From Pantoea rodasii (lineage in GTDB: Bacteria > Pseudomonadota > Gammaproteobacteria > Enterobacterales > Enterobacteriaceae): 64,000 nt of DNA. The position numbers and the translations under genes were made by a program. Shown piece by piece: positions 1-9,508 of this stretch. The notes under the pieces are model-generated. The model searched no databases, had not been told where the DNA came from, and worked only from the letters and a program-made list of their open reading frames with translations. The stretch spans positions 310,001 to 374,000 of the forward strand of contig NZ_MLFP01000003.1 in the NCBI RefSeq assembly GCF_002095465.1. The letters run 5' to 3'. The stretch's first letter is position 1; every line of letters begins with the position of its first letter.

Positions 1-115
1 CCAGCGCGCCGGCTTCGGTCACGGCAGCGGCCATCTCTGGCGTGGATACGCCTGCCATCGGCGCCTGAATGATCGGGTATTGCAGCTGAAGCGCCTGGCA
101 AAGAGCGTTCGTCAT
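1..115 (-). CDS. Nitronate monooxygenase (2-nitropropane dioxygenase family), N-terminal part only
   Basis: The first 38 codons read MTNALCQALQLQYPIIQAPM followed by AGVSTPEM, the classic N-terminus of FMN-dependent nitronate monooxygenases, where the QAPM-GVSTP segment forms the start of the TIM barrel near the FMN phosphate. Such enzymes oxidise alkyl nitronates to carbonyl compounds and nitrite. The start ATG is at 113-115 with an AAAGGA ribosome site about 7 bases upstream (minus strand). The gene runs off the left edge of the window, so its length and integrity cannot be judged. Confidence 0.8.
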   Translation of the reverse strand, partial: MTNALCQALQLQYPIIQAPMAGVSTPEMAAAVTEAGAL

Positions 116-281
116 GTTGTTATTCCTTTGAGTGATCTGTTGGGCAGAACTAAAGTCCCCTTCTGCGGCAGATAAATCAACCCAAAGGTTGGGGGAAAAA
201 TGTCAACAGCGTCGGACACAACGCGGAGCGGCAAACTGGGTGGGTAAGGCGGAAAGCAGGTAACCGGAGCAGAAAAAGCAG

Positions 282-302
282 AGAGGGCAACATCAGCCCT
301 CT
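282..302 (-). terminator. Intrinsic terminator of the small gene at 309-551
   Basis: Read on the minus strand, AGAGGGC-(7 nt)-GCCCTCT forms a perfect 7-bp stem followed by CTGCTTTTT. It begins six bases after the stop codon of the minus-strand ORF ending at 309, which supports that ORF being a transcribed gene. Confidence 0.6.
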
Positions 303-308
303 GGAGAA

Positions 309-551
309 TTAATAATTAAACTTTCTTTTCTCCTGGTCTTTTGCGTTGGGGGCGGTAATTAACGTCCACAGCGCTTTGCAGAGACGAAGGATACTTTTAC
401 CGGGTTTGATGTAAGAATTTTCAATGATGCCGTTACTCACCGCACAGAATATCACATCAATTTTCTTCACATTTCCTTTCGTGCGATGTCTTCCATACGC
501 CTTATGAGGAAGTGCCGTGCGCGCTATCAGATTACAGGTTGACCCTTTCAT
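309..551 (-). CDS. Hypothetical 80-residue protein
   Basis: I do not recognise this protein. It is 80 residues, basic, with a Lys/Arg-rich first third and a hydrophobic-basic stretch around residues 49-68 (KPGKSILRLCKALWTLI). In favour of it being real: a GAGG ribosome site 5-6 bases before the ATG, a possible promoter further upstream (TTGACC, 17-nt spacer, AATTAT on the minus strand around 587-615), and an intrinsic terminator directly after the stop. Against: no recognised family and low-complexity composition. It is separated from both neighbours and stands as its own transcription unit. Confidence 0.4.
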   Translation of the reverse strand: MKGSTCNLIARTALPHKAYGRHRTKGNVKKIDVIFCAVSNGIIENSYIKPGKSILRLCKALWTLITAPNAKDQEKRKFNY

Positions 552-868
552 TTCAGCCTCACAGTATATCCGTGAATTCGTAAGGGAATAATTGCACCAC
601 CCCTTGCACCGGTCAACCTGACGCCTAAAGGCAAATAATATGAAAAACCACGATGATAGAACATTTCAGCGAGGAGAACCGCCACATACTATAAAAATCA
701 ACAAGTTGGTGAGTTAACATTTTATTCATATCCTTTTCTTATTTTTGTGAAATGGGACATCAATGGTGATTAAATCCCTGTCCATTACACATCCGCGCTT
801 AATTCAAACAATAAAGCCCAGCGCACGATAAATAAGCGCATGGGCTTTACAGTGGATAACGGTTCAAG
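552..868. other. Intergenic region, no gene seen
   Basis: This AT-rich stretch of 317 bases between the small gene and the regulator at 869-1903 holds only the possible weak promoter of the small gene and the terminator hairpin at 808-849. I see no ORF with a credible start or recognisable product. Confidence 0.6.
808..849 (-). terminator. Intrinsic terminator at the end of the sarcosine operon
   Basis: On the minus strand TAAAGCCCA and TGGGCTTTA (841-849 with 812-820) pair, extended inward by GCGC/GCGC with one bulge, giving a long stem with an 11-base loop, followed by TTGTTTGAATT. It lies 20 bases past the stop of the regulator gene and would end the whole glyA-sox-purU-regulator transcript. 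Confidence 0.7.
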
Positions 869-1903
869 CTACTGAATTAAGCGCTCGACCTCCCTGCGTC
901 GCTTACGATAATCCGCTGGCGTTTCACCATATTGTTTCCGGAACCACGAAATAAGGTGTGAGGCATCAGAGAAACCACATGACTTCGCTACGCTATTAAT
1001 ACTGACATTACTACTGGTCATTAATTTACGCGCATGATCCAGCCGCATTTTGCGCCAATGTACTGCCGCCGTATCACCGGTGCTATGTAAAAAAGCCTGA
1101 TTCAATTGGCGCAGATTAATCTGCATAGCGTTGGTCATGTTTTGCAGCGTTTCAGGGGACGCCAGATGCAGCTGCATGTAAGCAATGGTGCGCTGCACTA
1201 AATCGTCATCATAGTTTTTTAGCTCCCCGCCAACCGGTGCTCGGCCAGGGCTGGACTGGCGCTTTTTACTCGATTCCATCAACAGATATTTTTGTACTTT
1301 TTTGGCGCGCAGTTCGCCGCAGTGTTGCAGGATGATATCCATGGCTAAATCCCGCGCGGTACCCACCGGACAGGAAATGACCCCACCGTCACTGAGGTAG
1401 GTTTGGTCAATCACCGGCGTCACCGTGGGGAAGCGCTGCCGAAACTCATCACGCGTAGTGAAGTGAATCGCACACTTTTTGCCTTCGAGCAAACCCGCCT
1501 GAGCCGCCATAAAGGTCGCGCTGCACAGGGTGATGATCGGGATTCTTTGCGCCTGCAATTCCCGCATGGCCTGCAGCAACCACGCTGGAGAATCTCGCGT
1601 CTCATCGAGCAACCCACCGGCAAACACCACGTAGTCCCATTGATCATTCAGATTGAACGGCGCGGTCGGCGTTATCTGCAATCCACAACTGGATGTGACG
1701 GGCTGATTATCGCAACTCATCCACTCCCACTGACAGTAAATCTGCCGGCTGAGAAAGGAAACATCCGCTGCAAAGCGGATCGGTTCAATCAGCACTGAAA
1801 CGCAGTGCAGCGTGAATTTGTTGATCAGTACAAAGCCAATACGGATATCAGGCCGCACGGGCAATGCCTCTGCGATGTTCAACTGATTGGGGTCATTGTC
1901 CAT
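869..1903 (-). CDS. GlxA-family transcriptional regulator (DJ-1/PfpI domain plus AraC-type HTH), last gene of the sarcosine operon
   Basis: The 344-residue protein has an N-terminal DJ-1/PfpI-like sensor domain (about residues 20-200, with the nucleophile-elbow-like segment ITLCSATFMAAQAGLL) and a C-terminal AraC DNA-binding domain (about 240-340, SVAKSCGFSDASHLISWFRK is the second HTH). This architecture is that of GlxA/GbdR/SouR-type activators, which in pseudomonads respond to betaine, dimethylglycine or sarcosine. Its start lies 12 bases after the purU stop on the same strand, so it is probably co-transcribed with the sox genes and regulates them, possibly with feedback on itself. The ligand is inferred from context only. 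Confidence 0.85.
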   Translation of the reverse strand: MDNDPNQLNIAEALPVRPDIRIGFVLINKFTLHCVSVLIEPIRFAADVSFLSRQIYCQWEWMSCDNQPVTSSCGLQITPTAPFNLNDQWDYVVFAGGLLDETRDSPAWLLQAMRELQAQRIPIITLCSATFMAAQAGLLEGKKCAIHFTTRDEFRQRFPTVTPVIDQTYLSDGGVISCPVGTARDLAMDIILQHCGELRAKKVQKYLLMESSKKRQSSPGRAPVGGELKNYDDDLVQRTIAYMQLHLASPETLQNMTNAMQINLRQLNQAFLHSTGDTAAVHWRKMRLDHARKLMTSSNVSINSVAKSCGFSDASHLISWFRKQYGETPADYRKRRREVERLIQ

Positions 1904-1915
1904 CAGAGCCGCACC

Positions 1916-2781
1916 TTACCGTGAGAACACCACGGTGCGATTTTCGTACAAGAAGACGCGGCGCTCGGCGTAACAGGAGACCGCATGCGCCAGGGTTAAA
2001 CGCTCAATATCGCGTCCTTTATCCACCAGATCGTCCGCGTAATCCGCGTGGCTCACCACTTCGACCTTTTGGCTGATAATCGGTCCTTCATCAAGATCTT
2101 CATTGATAAAGTGCGCGGTAGCGCCCACCAGCTTCACCCCTTTGTCGTACGCCTGATGGTAAGGCTTGGCCCCTTTGAATCCAGGTAACAGTGAGTGGTG
2201 GATGTTAATGGCACGGCCTGAGAGCTTTTTGCACATATCCGCCGACATCACCTGCATGTAGCGCGCCAGCACCACTAACTCGGCACCGGTTTCCTGCACC
2301 ACCTGCCAAATCTGCTGCTCCTGTTCTGTCCGATTCTCAGCGGACACCGGGAAATAGTGATAAGGCAAACCGTGCCACGCAACTATCGGCTCCAGCAGCG
2401 GATGGTTGGAAATCACCGCTTTGATATCAATCGCCAGCTTGCCAGCGCGATGGCGATACAGCAGGTCATTCAGGCAGTGATCGGTTTTCGACACCATGAT
2501 CACCACCGGCACTTTGTAGCCCGGCTCGGTAAGTTCAAACGACATCGCGAAATCGGCTGCGCGCAGGCTGAACTCATCGCGAAACGCCACCGGATCAAGG
2601 GTTTCATTCTGCGGTTCAAACACGGTGCGGATGAAAAAACGTTGCGCACATTTGTCATCAAACTGTGTTGTTCATTGATGTAACACCGCTGCTCTTTCAG
2701 AAAGCGCGTCACCACATCCACGCTGCCCAACTTACTCGGGCATTGTGCCGTTAAAATCCAGTTAGCATTATTGCGACTCAT
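1916..2781 (-). pseudogene. purU: Formyltetrahydrofolate deformylase PurU, frameshifted
   Basis: PurU hydrolyses 10-formyl-THF to formate and THF, here probably recycling one-carbon units released from sarcosine. The first 42 codons (MSRNNANWILTAQCPSK..., ACT-like domain) are in one frame. The rest (from RTVFEPQNE, with the catalytic formyltransferase fold, NIHHSLLPGFKGAKPYHQA and ATAHFINEDLDEGPII) is in another. Restoring one A on the plus strand in the run at 2660-2662 joins the parts as EQHSFDDKCAQRFFIRTVFE, matching the family, for about 288 residues. It follows soxG and precedes the regulator by 12 bases. As written the gene is broken; the defect may be a sequencing error. Confidence 0.88.
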
Positions 2782-2857
2782 AGAAAACCCTCAAAAAAAT
2801 AGCAGACTGAGCCGAAAGAAGGCGACCTCATGGCCACCTTCACAGCGGGTGATGAGA

Positions 2858-3496
2858 TCAAACCAACACGGTGATGCCGTATTCCGCGCCCGCGTCCAGC
2901 AGCCAGCGGTAGCTGTAATCGGCGAAGCTGCGGCGAACCACTAACTCCCAGCGATCTTGCGTCGGGCGACGAAGGATCACGGTGACGGTGGCAAAGCAGG
3001 TCATCACGCCTTTGCCCGGTGGGAAGTTTTTCGGATGGACGTCATACACCACCGATTTCTTCAGCACATTGATCGCCTGTTCTCCGCTCAGCTCCAGCAA
3101 CATCTGCCCGCCGCCCACGCTTACGATGGCGTAATGGGCCGCACCCATTGCAGCGCGTAACTGCTGCTCAATCGCAAACTCCTCGCCCTGTGGCACGATC
3201 AGCAGCCACTCATCAGGGGACATCCACTGCGCGCTGTATTCACCGATTTGCGTCAGCGATAAAGGTTGTGACGGCAGTGACAGTTGCAGAACTTCGCGCA
3301 GCGCTTTATCCAGTTCAATGGCCGCACCACGGAGTGTCAGATGGGCGAAGTCAGACCGCTCGCGCAGCGTGATACCTGAATTGTTTGCCACCTTCGGCAC
3401 ACCAGTTTGGGCATAGCTCCACACCAGTGGCGATTCGCTGGCCACGGCAGCTGAAGGATGCGCATTAAATACGTTGCAGGTTAAGGTCTCAGACAT
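2858..3496 (-). CDS. soxG: Sarcosine oxidase, gamma subunit
   Basis: This is the small gamma subunit of heterotetrameric sarcosine oxidase (212 residues), related to the T-protein/YgfZ fold. The C-terminal half shows the typical SPDEWLLI, GGGQMLLELSG and RRSFADYSYRWLLDA segments. I choose the ATG at 3494-3496, which overlaps the soxA stop by 8 bases (ATGTCTGA), rather than the upstream in-frame ATG inside soxA. The overlap implies translational coupling, which suits a subunit needed in equal amounts. Confidence 0.9.
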   Translation of the reverse strand: MSETLTCNVFNAHPSAAVASESPLVWSYAQTGVPKVANNSGITLRERSDFAHLTLRGAAIELDKALREVLQLSLPSQPLSLTQIGEYSAQWMSPDEWLLIVPQGEEFAIEQQLRAAMGAAHYAIVSVGGGQMLLELSGEQAINVLKKSVVYDVHPKNFPPGKGVMTCFATVTVILRRPTQDRWELVVRRSFADYSYRWLLDAGAEYGITVLV

Positions 3497-6400
3497 TCTG
3501 GCGCTCTCCTTTGGGATCAACGAACACCGAGCTTACGATTTCGGCTTCAATAAATTTACCGTCAGTGCTGGAAAGCCAGACGGTTTCGCCCATACGGTGA
3601 TGACCACGTGTCAACACCGCCAGCGCAAAGCCGCTATCGAGCGTTGGGCTGTAGTAGCTGGAGGTGACATGACCGTACATCGGTACAGGAATGGCATGAT
3701 GAGGATCGAGCACCACCTGCGCGCCCTCTTCCAGCACCACGCTGGGATCCTTGGGTAGCAGACCGACCAGCTGTTTACGATCCTCACGCAGCACATCGGA
3801 TCGCGTGTGCGATCGTTTGCCGATCCACGAGAACGGTTTGTCGTTGCCGACGCACCACTCCATCCCGAGGTCGTGTGGCGTCATCGATCCATCGGTGTCC
3901 TGCCCACCAATAATGAAACCCTTCTCGGCACGTAATACGTGCATGGTTTCGGTGCCATAAGGGGTGAGGTTGTACTTTTTGCCGTGTGCGAACAGCACCT
4001 GCCAAACGTGAAGCGCGTAATTGGCTTGCACGTTGATTTCATACGCCAGCTCACCAGTGAACGAGATACGGAACACGCGCGCCGGCACATCGGCCACCTT
4101 GCCTTCTCGCCAGTCCATGAACTTGAAGCTGTCACGCGCCAAATCGATATCGCAGAACTCCGCCAGCAGATCGCGGGCTTTTGGCCCGGTGACAGTGATG
4201 GTGGCCCAGTGATCGGTGACCGAGTTGAAGTAAACCTGCAGTTCCGGCCACTCGGTTTGATGCCAGAGTTCCAGCCACTCCAGCACGGTGGCGGCATTGC
4301 CGGTGCTGGTGGTCATCAGGAAGTGATTCTGGCCGAGACAGCTGGTGGTGCCGTCATCAAACACCATGCCATCGTCGCGGCACATCAGGCCGTAGCGCAC
4401 ACGCCCCACCGGTAGTTTGGCCCACTTATTGGTGTAGACACGTTCGAGGAATTCACGCGCATCCGGCCCCTGAATATCGATTTTGCCGAGGGTTGAGGCA
4501 TCCAGCACGCCCACGCTTTCACGCACGGCGCGGCATTCACGCACCACCGCCTGATGCATTGTTTCCAGTTGGCCATTCTGGCGTTGCGGGAAGTACCATG
4601 GGCGCTTCCACTGCCCGACATCTTCGAACATCGCACCATTCTCCACATGCCACTGATGCAGCGCGGTGTAACGCTCCGGCTGGAACAGTTCATTGCAGTG
4701 GCGTCCGGTCACTGCGCCAAAGGCCACAGGCGTATAGTTTGGCCGGAACATGGTGGTGCCGACCTCTGGAATAGTACGGTTCAGCACACGAGCCGCTATC
4801 GCCAGGCCATTAATATTGCCCAGCTTGCCCTGATCGGTCCCAAAGCCCATGACCGTGTAACGTTTGATATGTTCAATCGATTCAAAGCCTTCACGCGTGG
4901 CCAGCTCAATGGAAGCAGCGGTGACGTCGTTCTGCAGATCGACAAACTGCTTCGGTGCGCGCATGGTGGTTTTCATGTGCGGCACTTGATATAGCGCCAG
5001 CGCCGGACCATCGCGACGCGCCCGTGTTTGCGGTAGCGCCATCGTTTGAGGTGCGCCTCCGGTTTCTTCAGCAGCACGCTTTCCAGCCTCGAAACCGCTG
5101 CTGAGCACGTCAGGCAAGCTATAGATGCCCTGCGCGCCCCCAACTACCATCATCCCTTTTACCTGCGGCGCTACAAAACCGAGGATATCGTCACGCCACT
5201 GCGGGCGCCCGCCGGTATGTGATGCGAGATGGATGACCGGACTGTAGCCACCAGAGCTGGCTACGGTGTCGCACACCAGGCGCGTGGGGCTACCGACCAC
5301 CTCAAAGCTTTCGCTGTTGATGCGGGCGATATCCACACTGCGCACGCGCGTTGTGCCTTGTGCTTCAATCACCGCGCTTCCGGTCATGAGGGTAATGCCT
5401 TTCAGGCGCGCCTGTTTCACCCATTCGCCGTCCGGGCTCGGACGCGCATCAGCTATCGCCACCACTTCGCGCCCGCTCTCCAGCCAATCCAGCGCTGCGC
5501 GGTAGCCGTCATCATTGCTAGTGGAAACCACCAGTTTGTTGCCCGGCACGACACCATAGCGATGGATGTAGGTGGAAACCGCACCTGCCAGATAGTTGCC
5601 GGGAATATCGTTGCCGCTGTATACCAATGGACGTTCATGCGCACCAGTAGCCAGCACCACCCGCCCGGCACGCACCCGATGCATACGCTGCCGCGCCTGC
5701 TTATGACCGTTTTTTACTGGTGCGGTGATCGACAGATGATCGGTTCGGCGCTCAAGCAGCGTGACGAAATTATGGTCGTGATAGCCATTGGCGGTGGTTT
5801 TTGCCAGCAGCTGTACGTTGTCCAGCGCCTGCAAGGTTTGCAGCACATCGCGGGCCCACAGCGCGGCACCTTTCTCATCAATGATTTCGCGGCTATCCAG
5901 CAGACTGCCGCCCATCTCTTCCTGCTCATCCACTAACATCACGCGCACGCCGCTGCGACCGGCAGCCAGCGCGGCGGCCAGTCCCGCCGGGCCTGCGCCA
6001 ATCACCAGTACATCACAGTGCTGATTGAAGTGATCGTAAATATCCGGATCGGCGACCGTTGGACTGCGTCCGAGACCCGCACCTTTACGAATATATTTCT
6101 CGTAGGTTTTCCACATCGACGCAGGCTGTTTGAAGGTTTTGTAGTAGAAACCCGGCGGCATAAAGCGCCCACCGATCTTGCCTACCACGCCCATCAAATC
6201 GCGATCGACATTTGGCCAGCCATTGGTACTGGCCGCTTCAAGTCCCTGATACAGCGCCTGTTGAGTGGCCCGCACGTTAGGAATCTGTTCCTGCTCGGCA
6301 CCGCCAAGCTGTACCACTGCGTTAGGCTCTTCCGCGCCAGCCGCAACAATGCCGCGTGGACGGGAGTATTTAAAGCTGCGATTGACCACATCAATGCCGT

Positions 6401-6527
6401 TGGCGATCAGCGCTGATGCCAGGGTGTCACCGACAAAACCTTCCAGCGTTTTGCCATTGAAGGTGAAATTGATCTTGCGGCTGCGATCGACCCGGCCGCC
6501 CTGTTTGAGGCGATTGACCTGGCTCAT
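3489..6527 (-). CDS. soxA: Sarcosine oxidase, alpha subunit
   Basis: The 1012-residue alpha subunit begins with a 2Fe-2S-ferredoxin-like fold lacking iron ligands (residues about 15-110). It then has an NAD-binding Rossmann domain with the dinucleotide motif GAGPAG at about 177-182, and a C-terminal aminomethyltransferase (GCV_T) domain from roughly residue 610 that carries the folate site. In this family the methyl carbon of sarcosine, oxidised in the beta subunit, is passed to THF in alpha. Full length for the family and no break. The start overlaps the soxD stop by 4 bases (ATGA). Confidence 0.95.
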   Translation of the reverse strand: MSQVNRLKQGGRVDRSRKINFTFNGKTLEGFVGDTLASALIANGIDVVNRSFKYSRPRGIVAAGAEEPNAVVQLGGAEQEQIPNVRATQQALYQGLEAASTNGWPNVDRDLMGVVGKIGGRFMPPGFYYKTFKQPASMWKTYEKYIRKGAGLGRSPTVADPDIYDHFNQHCDVLVIGAGPAGLAAALAAGRSGVRVMLVDEQEEMGGSLLDSREIIDEKGAALWARDVLQTLQALDNVQLLAKTTANGYHDHNFVTLLERRTDHLSITAPVKNGHKQARQRMHRVRAGRVVLATGAHERPLVYSGNDIPGNYLAGAVSTYIHRYGVVPGNKLVVSTSNDDGYRAALDWLESGREVVAIADARPSPDGEWVKQARLKGITLMTGSAVIEAQGTTRVRSVDIARINSESFEVVGSPTRLVCDTVASSGGYSPVIHLASHTGGRPQWRDDILGFVAPQVKGMMVVGGAQGIYSLPDVLSSGFEAGKRAAEETGGAPQTMALPQTRARRDGPALALYQVPHMKTTMRAPKQFVDLQNDVTAASIELATREGFESIEHIKRYTVMGFGTDQGKLGNINGLAIAARVLNRTIPEVGTTMFRPNYTPVAFGAVTGRHCNELFQPERYTALHQWHVENGAMFEDVGQWKRPWYFPQRQNGQLETMHQAVVRECRAVRESVGVLDASTLGKIDIQGPDAREFLERVYTNKWAKLPVGRVRYGLMCRDDGMVFDDGTTSCLGQNHFLMTTSTGNAATVLEWLELWHQTEWPELQVYFNSVTDHWATITVTGPKARDLLAEFCDIDLARDSFKFMDWREGKVADVPARVFRISFTGELAYEINVQANYALHVWQVLFAHGKKYNLTPYGTETMHVLRAEKGFIIGGQDTDGSMTPHDLGMEWCVGNDKPFSWIGKRSHTRSDVLREDRKQLVGLLPKDPSVVLEEGAQVVLDPHHAIPVPMYGHVTSSYYSPTLDSGFALAVLTRGHHRMGETVWLSSTDGKFIEAEIVSSVFVDPKGERQNV

Positions 6528-6892
6528 GATGCGCCTCCTGCCTGCACTTTCACGCTTTCATTCGCGGCTTCCCGCGCTTCCTGACGCAGCGGCAAGGTCA
6601 CCACTTCTGCCTGCACACTTTTGCCTGGCTGCTCACCAATTTTGTAGGTTTCCAGAATCTCGTAGGTCACGGTGTTACGCGTGATGTTGAAGAACTTGCG
6701 GCAACCCACCGCATGCACCCACAGTTCGTGGTGCACGCCGCGCGGGTTATCGCGAAAGAACAAATAGTCTCCCCACTCTTCGTCGCTACAGGCTTCCGGA
6801 TCTTTCGGGCGCGCCAGATGTGCCGGGCCTTTTGCATGAAACTCTTCTTCTGCGCGATGCTCCTGGCACCACGGACAATAAATATGAAACAT
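6524..6892 (-). CDS. soxD: Sarcosine oxidase, delta subunit
   Basis: The 122-residue delta subunit binds zinc in the known enzyme. Here Cys6 and Cys9 (YCPWC), His13 or nearby and a later Cys (VGCRKFFN) are candidate ligands, and HLARPKDPEACSDEEWGDYL plus FFRDNPRGVHHELW are family hallmarks. The ATG at 6890-6892 is chosen over an upstream in-frame ATG that would run into soxB. It starts 22 bases after the soxB stop and its stop overlaps the soxA start, as expected for the soxBDAG order. Confidence 0.93.
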   Translation of the reverse strand: MFHIYCPWCQEHRAEEEFHAKGPAHLARPKDPEACSDEEWGDYLFFRDNPRGVHHELWVHAVGCRKFFNITRNTVTYEILETYKIGEQPGKSVQAEVVTLPLRQEAREAANESVKVQAGGAS

Positions 6893-6914
6893 GTCGTCTT
6901 CTCCCGAACAATAA

Positions 6915-8165
6915 TCAGTGCGCAACCGCCGCCGCGCCGTGTTCATCCACTAAGGCACCGGTATGGAAACGGTCAATAGAGAACGGTGCCGCCAGTGGGT
7001 GCATCTCACGCTTCGCCAGACTGGCGGCAAACACGTGTGCTGAACCCGGCGTTGCCTTGAAGCCACCTGTGCCCCAGCCGCAGTTGAAATAGAGACCTTC
7101 AACGTTGGTTTTCGAGATGATCGGGCTGGCATCCGGCGTGGTATCCACGATGCCGCCCCACTGGCGGTTCATGCGCACGCGCGAGAAGGCCGGGAACATC
7201 TCAACAATCGCCTGTAAGGTGTGCTCGATAATCGGATAGCTGCCGCGCTGGCCGTAACCGGTATAGCCATCAATGCCGGCACCAATCACCAGGTCGCCTT
7301 TGTCGGACTGGCTGATATAGCCGTGCACGTGGTTGGACATCACAACGGTATTGACCACGGGCTTGAGCGGTTCAGAGACCAATGCCTGCAGAGGATGTGA
7401 TTCCAGCGGCAATTTGATCCCCGCCATATTGGCCAGCACACCTGAATTGCCCGCGACGACACAACCGACGGTTTTCGCTTCGATATCACCGCGATTGGTG
7501 TGCACGCCATAAATCTGACCGTCACGAATCATCAATCCGGTGACTTCTGTTTGTTGCAGGATATCCACGCCGTGGGCATCCGCACCGCGCGCAAAGCCCC
7601 ATGCCACAGCATCGTGACGCGCCACGCCACCGCGCGGCTGCCAGGACGCGCCCATAATCGGGAAGCGTGCGCGGGCGGAGCAGTCCAGCAGCGGCTCAAG
7701 ATCCTGAACGCCGCGCGCATCCAGCACTTCACCGTCGATGCCGTTCAGGCGATTGGCATTCACTCGGCGCTGAATATCACGCATATCTTGCAGCGTGTGG
7801 CCGAGGTTGAGCACGCCACGCTGCGAGAACATCACGTTGTAGTTCAGCTCCTGTGTCAGCCCCTCCCACAATTTCACGGAGTGTTCAAACAGCGCGGCCG
7901 CTTCATCCCACAGGTAATTCGAGCGCACAATAGTGGTATTACGCGCGGTGTTACCGCCGCCTAGCCAGCCTTTCTCGATCACCGCTACATTGCGGATACC
8001 AAACTCTTTTGCCAGGTAATAAGCCGTGCCTAATCCATGTCCACCTCCGCCGATAATGATCACGTCGTAAGACTTCTTCGGCGTGGGATTGCGCCACATG
8101 CGCTGCCAGTTTTCGTGATAACTCAATCCGTGGCTAATCAGCCCAAAGCCAGAAAAACGTTGCAT
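6915..8165 (-). CDS. soxB: Sarcosine oxidase, beta subunit
   Basis: This is the catalytic flavoprotein subunit (416 residues, DAO superfamily). The FAD/dinucleotide motif is [18 protein letters not shown] at about 35-52. His184 in [11 protein letters not shown] sits where the known enzyme links FMN covalently to a histidine. The C-terminal [15 protein letters not shown] segment closes the flavin site. It oxidises the N-methyl group of sarcosine with O2, giving H2O2. The gene follows glyA by about 41 bases and heads the soxBDAG block. Confidence 0.95.
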   Translation of the reverse strand: MQRFSGFGLISHGLSYHENWQRMWRNPTPKKSYDVIIIGGGGHGLGTAYYLAKEFGIRNVAVIEKGWLGGGNTARNTTIVRSNYLWDEAAALFEHSVKLWEGLTQELNYNVMFSQRGVLNLGHTLQDMRDIQRRVNANRLNGIDGEVLDARGVQDLEPLLDCSARARFPIMGASWQPRGGVARHDAVAWGFARGADAHGVDILQQTEVTGLMIRDGQIYGVHTNRGDIEAKTVGCVVAGNSGVLANMAGIKLPLESHPLQALVSEPLKPVVNTVVMSNHVHGYISQSDKGDLVIGAGIDGYTGYGQRGSYPIIEHTLQAIVEMFPAFSRVRMNRQWGGIVDTTPDASPIISKTNVEGLYFNCGWGTGGFKATPGSAHVFAASLAKREMHPLAAPFSIDRFHTGALVDEHGAAAVAH

Positions 8166-8206
8166 ACTCGTCTCCTAAAACGCCCGGCAAGCACCGGGAA
8201 AAATGG

Positions 8207-9508
8207 TCAGGCAATGGCTTTTTTAGCGATAACCTGCTGCGGGTGTTCGCCATATACCGGATGTCTGGCACACAACTCTGAAACGTTAAAACGCACCCAG
8301 GCTTCGATGTTGTCGCTGTTCTGCTTGAGGGCCAGCACATCGAGGATGTCGCAAATCCAGCCTGCCAGGGTTTCGCACTCTTTCTCACCAAATCCACGGG
8401 TGGTTACCGCTGGCGTGCCGATGCGTAAGCCGGAGGTGACAAACGGACTCTGCGGATCATTAGGGACTGAGTTTTTGTTAACGGTGATATGGGCACGACC
8501 CAGCGCGGCATCAGCTTCTTTGCCCGTAATTTCCTGACCAATCAGTGAGACCAGGAACAGATGGTTGTCGGTGCCACCTGATACGACGTCATAGCCGCGT
8601 TTGATAAACACCTTCGCCATGGTTTTGGCGTTATCGATGACTTTGGCTTGATAGTGAACAAAGTCCTGTTCCATCGCCTCGCGGAATGCCATTGCTTTGG
8701 CGGCAATCACGTGCATCAACGGGCCACCTTGTTGGCCAGGAAACACCGCGGAGTTGAGTTTTTTGTACAGCGCTTCATCACCGTTGGCTGAGAGAATCAG
8801 GCCACCGCGCGGCCCGCGCAGGGTTTTATGCGTCGTGGTAGTGACCACATGCGCATGGGGTAACGGGTTGGGATAGCAGCGAGCCGCCACCAGACCGGCG
8901 ACGTGCGCCATATCGACCATCAGCCAGGCCCCGACGCTATCGGCGATATCGCGGAAGCGTTTCCAGTCAACAATGCGCGAATAGGCGGAGAAGCCGGCCA
9001 CAATCAGCTTGGGCTGATGCTCTTTCGCCAGGCGCTCGACTTCCTGATAATCAATCTCACCGGTTTCCGCGTTTAAACCATATTGCACCGCGTGATAGTG
9101 CTTACCGGAGACATTTGGCGCAGCGCCGTGGGTTAAGTGTCCGCCGTGCGCCAGGCTCATCCCCAGAATGGTGTCGCCAGGTTTAATCAGTGCCATAAAT
9201 ACCGCGGCGTTAGCCTGGGCACCTGAATGTGGCTGCACATTGGCATAATCGGCACCGAACAGCAGGCAGGCACGCTCAATCGCTAAACGTTCGATGGTAT
9301 CGACATGTTCACAACCGCCGTAATAACGCTTACCCGGATAACCTTCAGCGTATTTGTTCGTCAGCTGACTGCCCTGCAGAGACATCACCTGCGTGCTGGC
9401 ATAGTTTTCCGAGGCGATTAATTCGATGTGTGTTTCCTGTCGTACCAGCTCACCCACAACTGCTGCAAACAGCTGTGGATCTGCACTGTTCAAATCATTT
9501 GCATTCAT
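8207..9508 (-). CDS. glyA: Serine hydroxymethyltransferase (sarcosine-operon paralogue)
   Basis: PLP enzyme joining glycine and methylene-THF to serine. With the ATG at 9506-9508 it is 433 residues. The PLP lysine is K228 in [14 protein letters not shown], next to the HVAGLVAA and ASENYAS segments. A GATGAGGG ribosome site supports this start over the one 39 bases upstream. It is the first gene of the sox operon. The order glyA-soxBDAG-purU is the same as the sarcosine catabolic operon known in Pseudomonas, so this is probably a dedicated second copy and not the housekeeping glyA. The window cannot show whether another copy exists. Confidence 0.94.
   Translation of the reverse strand: MNANDLNSADPQLFAAVVGELVRQETHIELIASENYASTQVMSLQGSQLTNKYAEGYPGKRYYGGCEHVDTIERLAIERACLLFGADYANVQPHSGAQANAAVFMALIKPGDTILGMSLAHGGHLTHGAAPNVSGKHYHAVQYGLNAETGEIDYQEVERLAKEHQPKLIVAGFSAYSRIVDWKRFRDIADSVGAWLMVDMAHVAGLVAARCYPNPLPHAHVVTTTTHKTLRGPRGGLILSANGDEALYKKLNSAVFPGQQGGPLMHVIAAKAMAFREAMEQDFVHYQAKVIDNAKTMAKVFIKRGYDVVSGGTDNHLFLVSLIGQEITGKEADAALGRAHITVNKNSVPNDPQSPFVTSGLRIGTPAVTTRGFGEKECETLAGWICDILDVLALKQNSDNIEAWVRFNVSELCARHPVYGEHPQQVIAKKAIA

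Noticed and set aside
2657..2664. Programmed ribosomal frameshift in purU
   Set aside because: No slippery heptamer with a downstream stimulatory structure is evident, and many unrelated genes in the window show the same kind of one-base loss.
2500..2781. Separate 93-residue protein starting MSRNNANWILTAQ
   Set aside because: It is the 5' part of purU followed by an out-of-frame tail; the downstream frame continues the family sequence exactly after one base is restored.
8207..9508. Housekeeping glyA with its usual neighbours
   Set aside because: It is the first gene of the sox operon and lacks the usual hmp/glyA context, so a dedicated paralogue is more likely.
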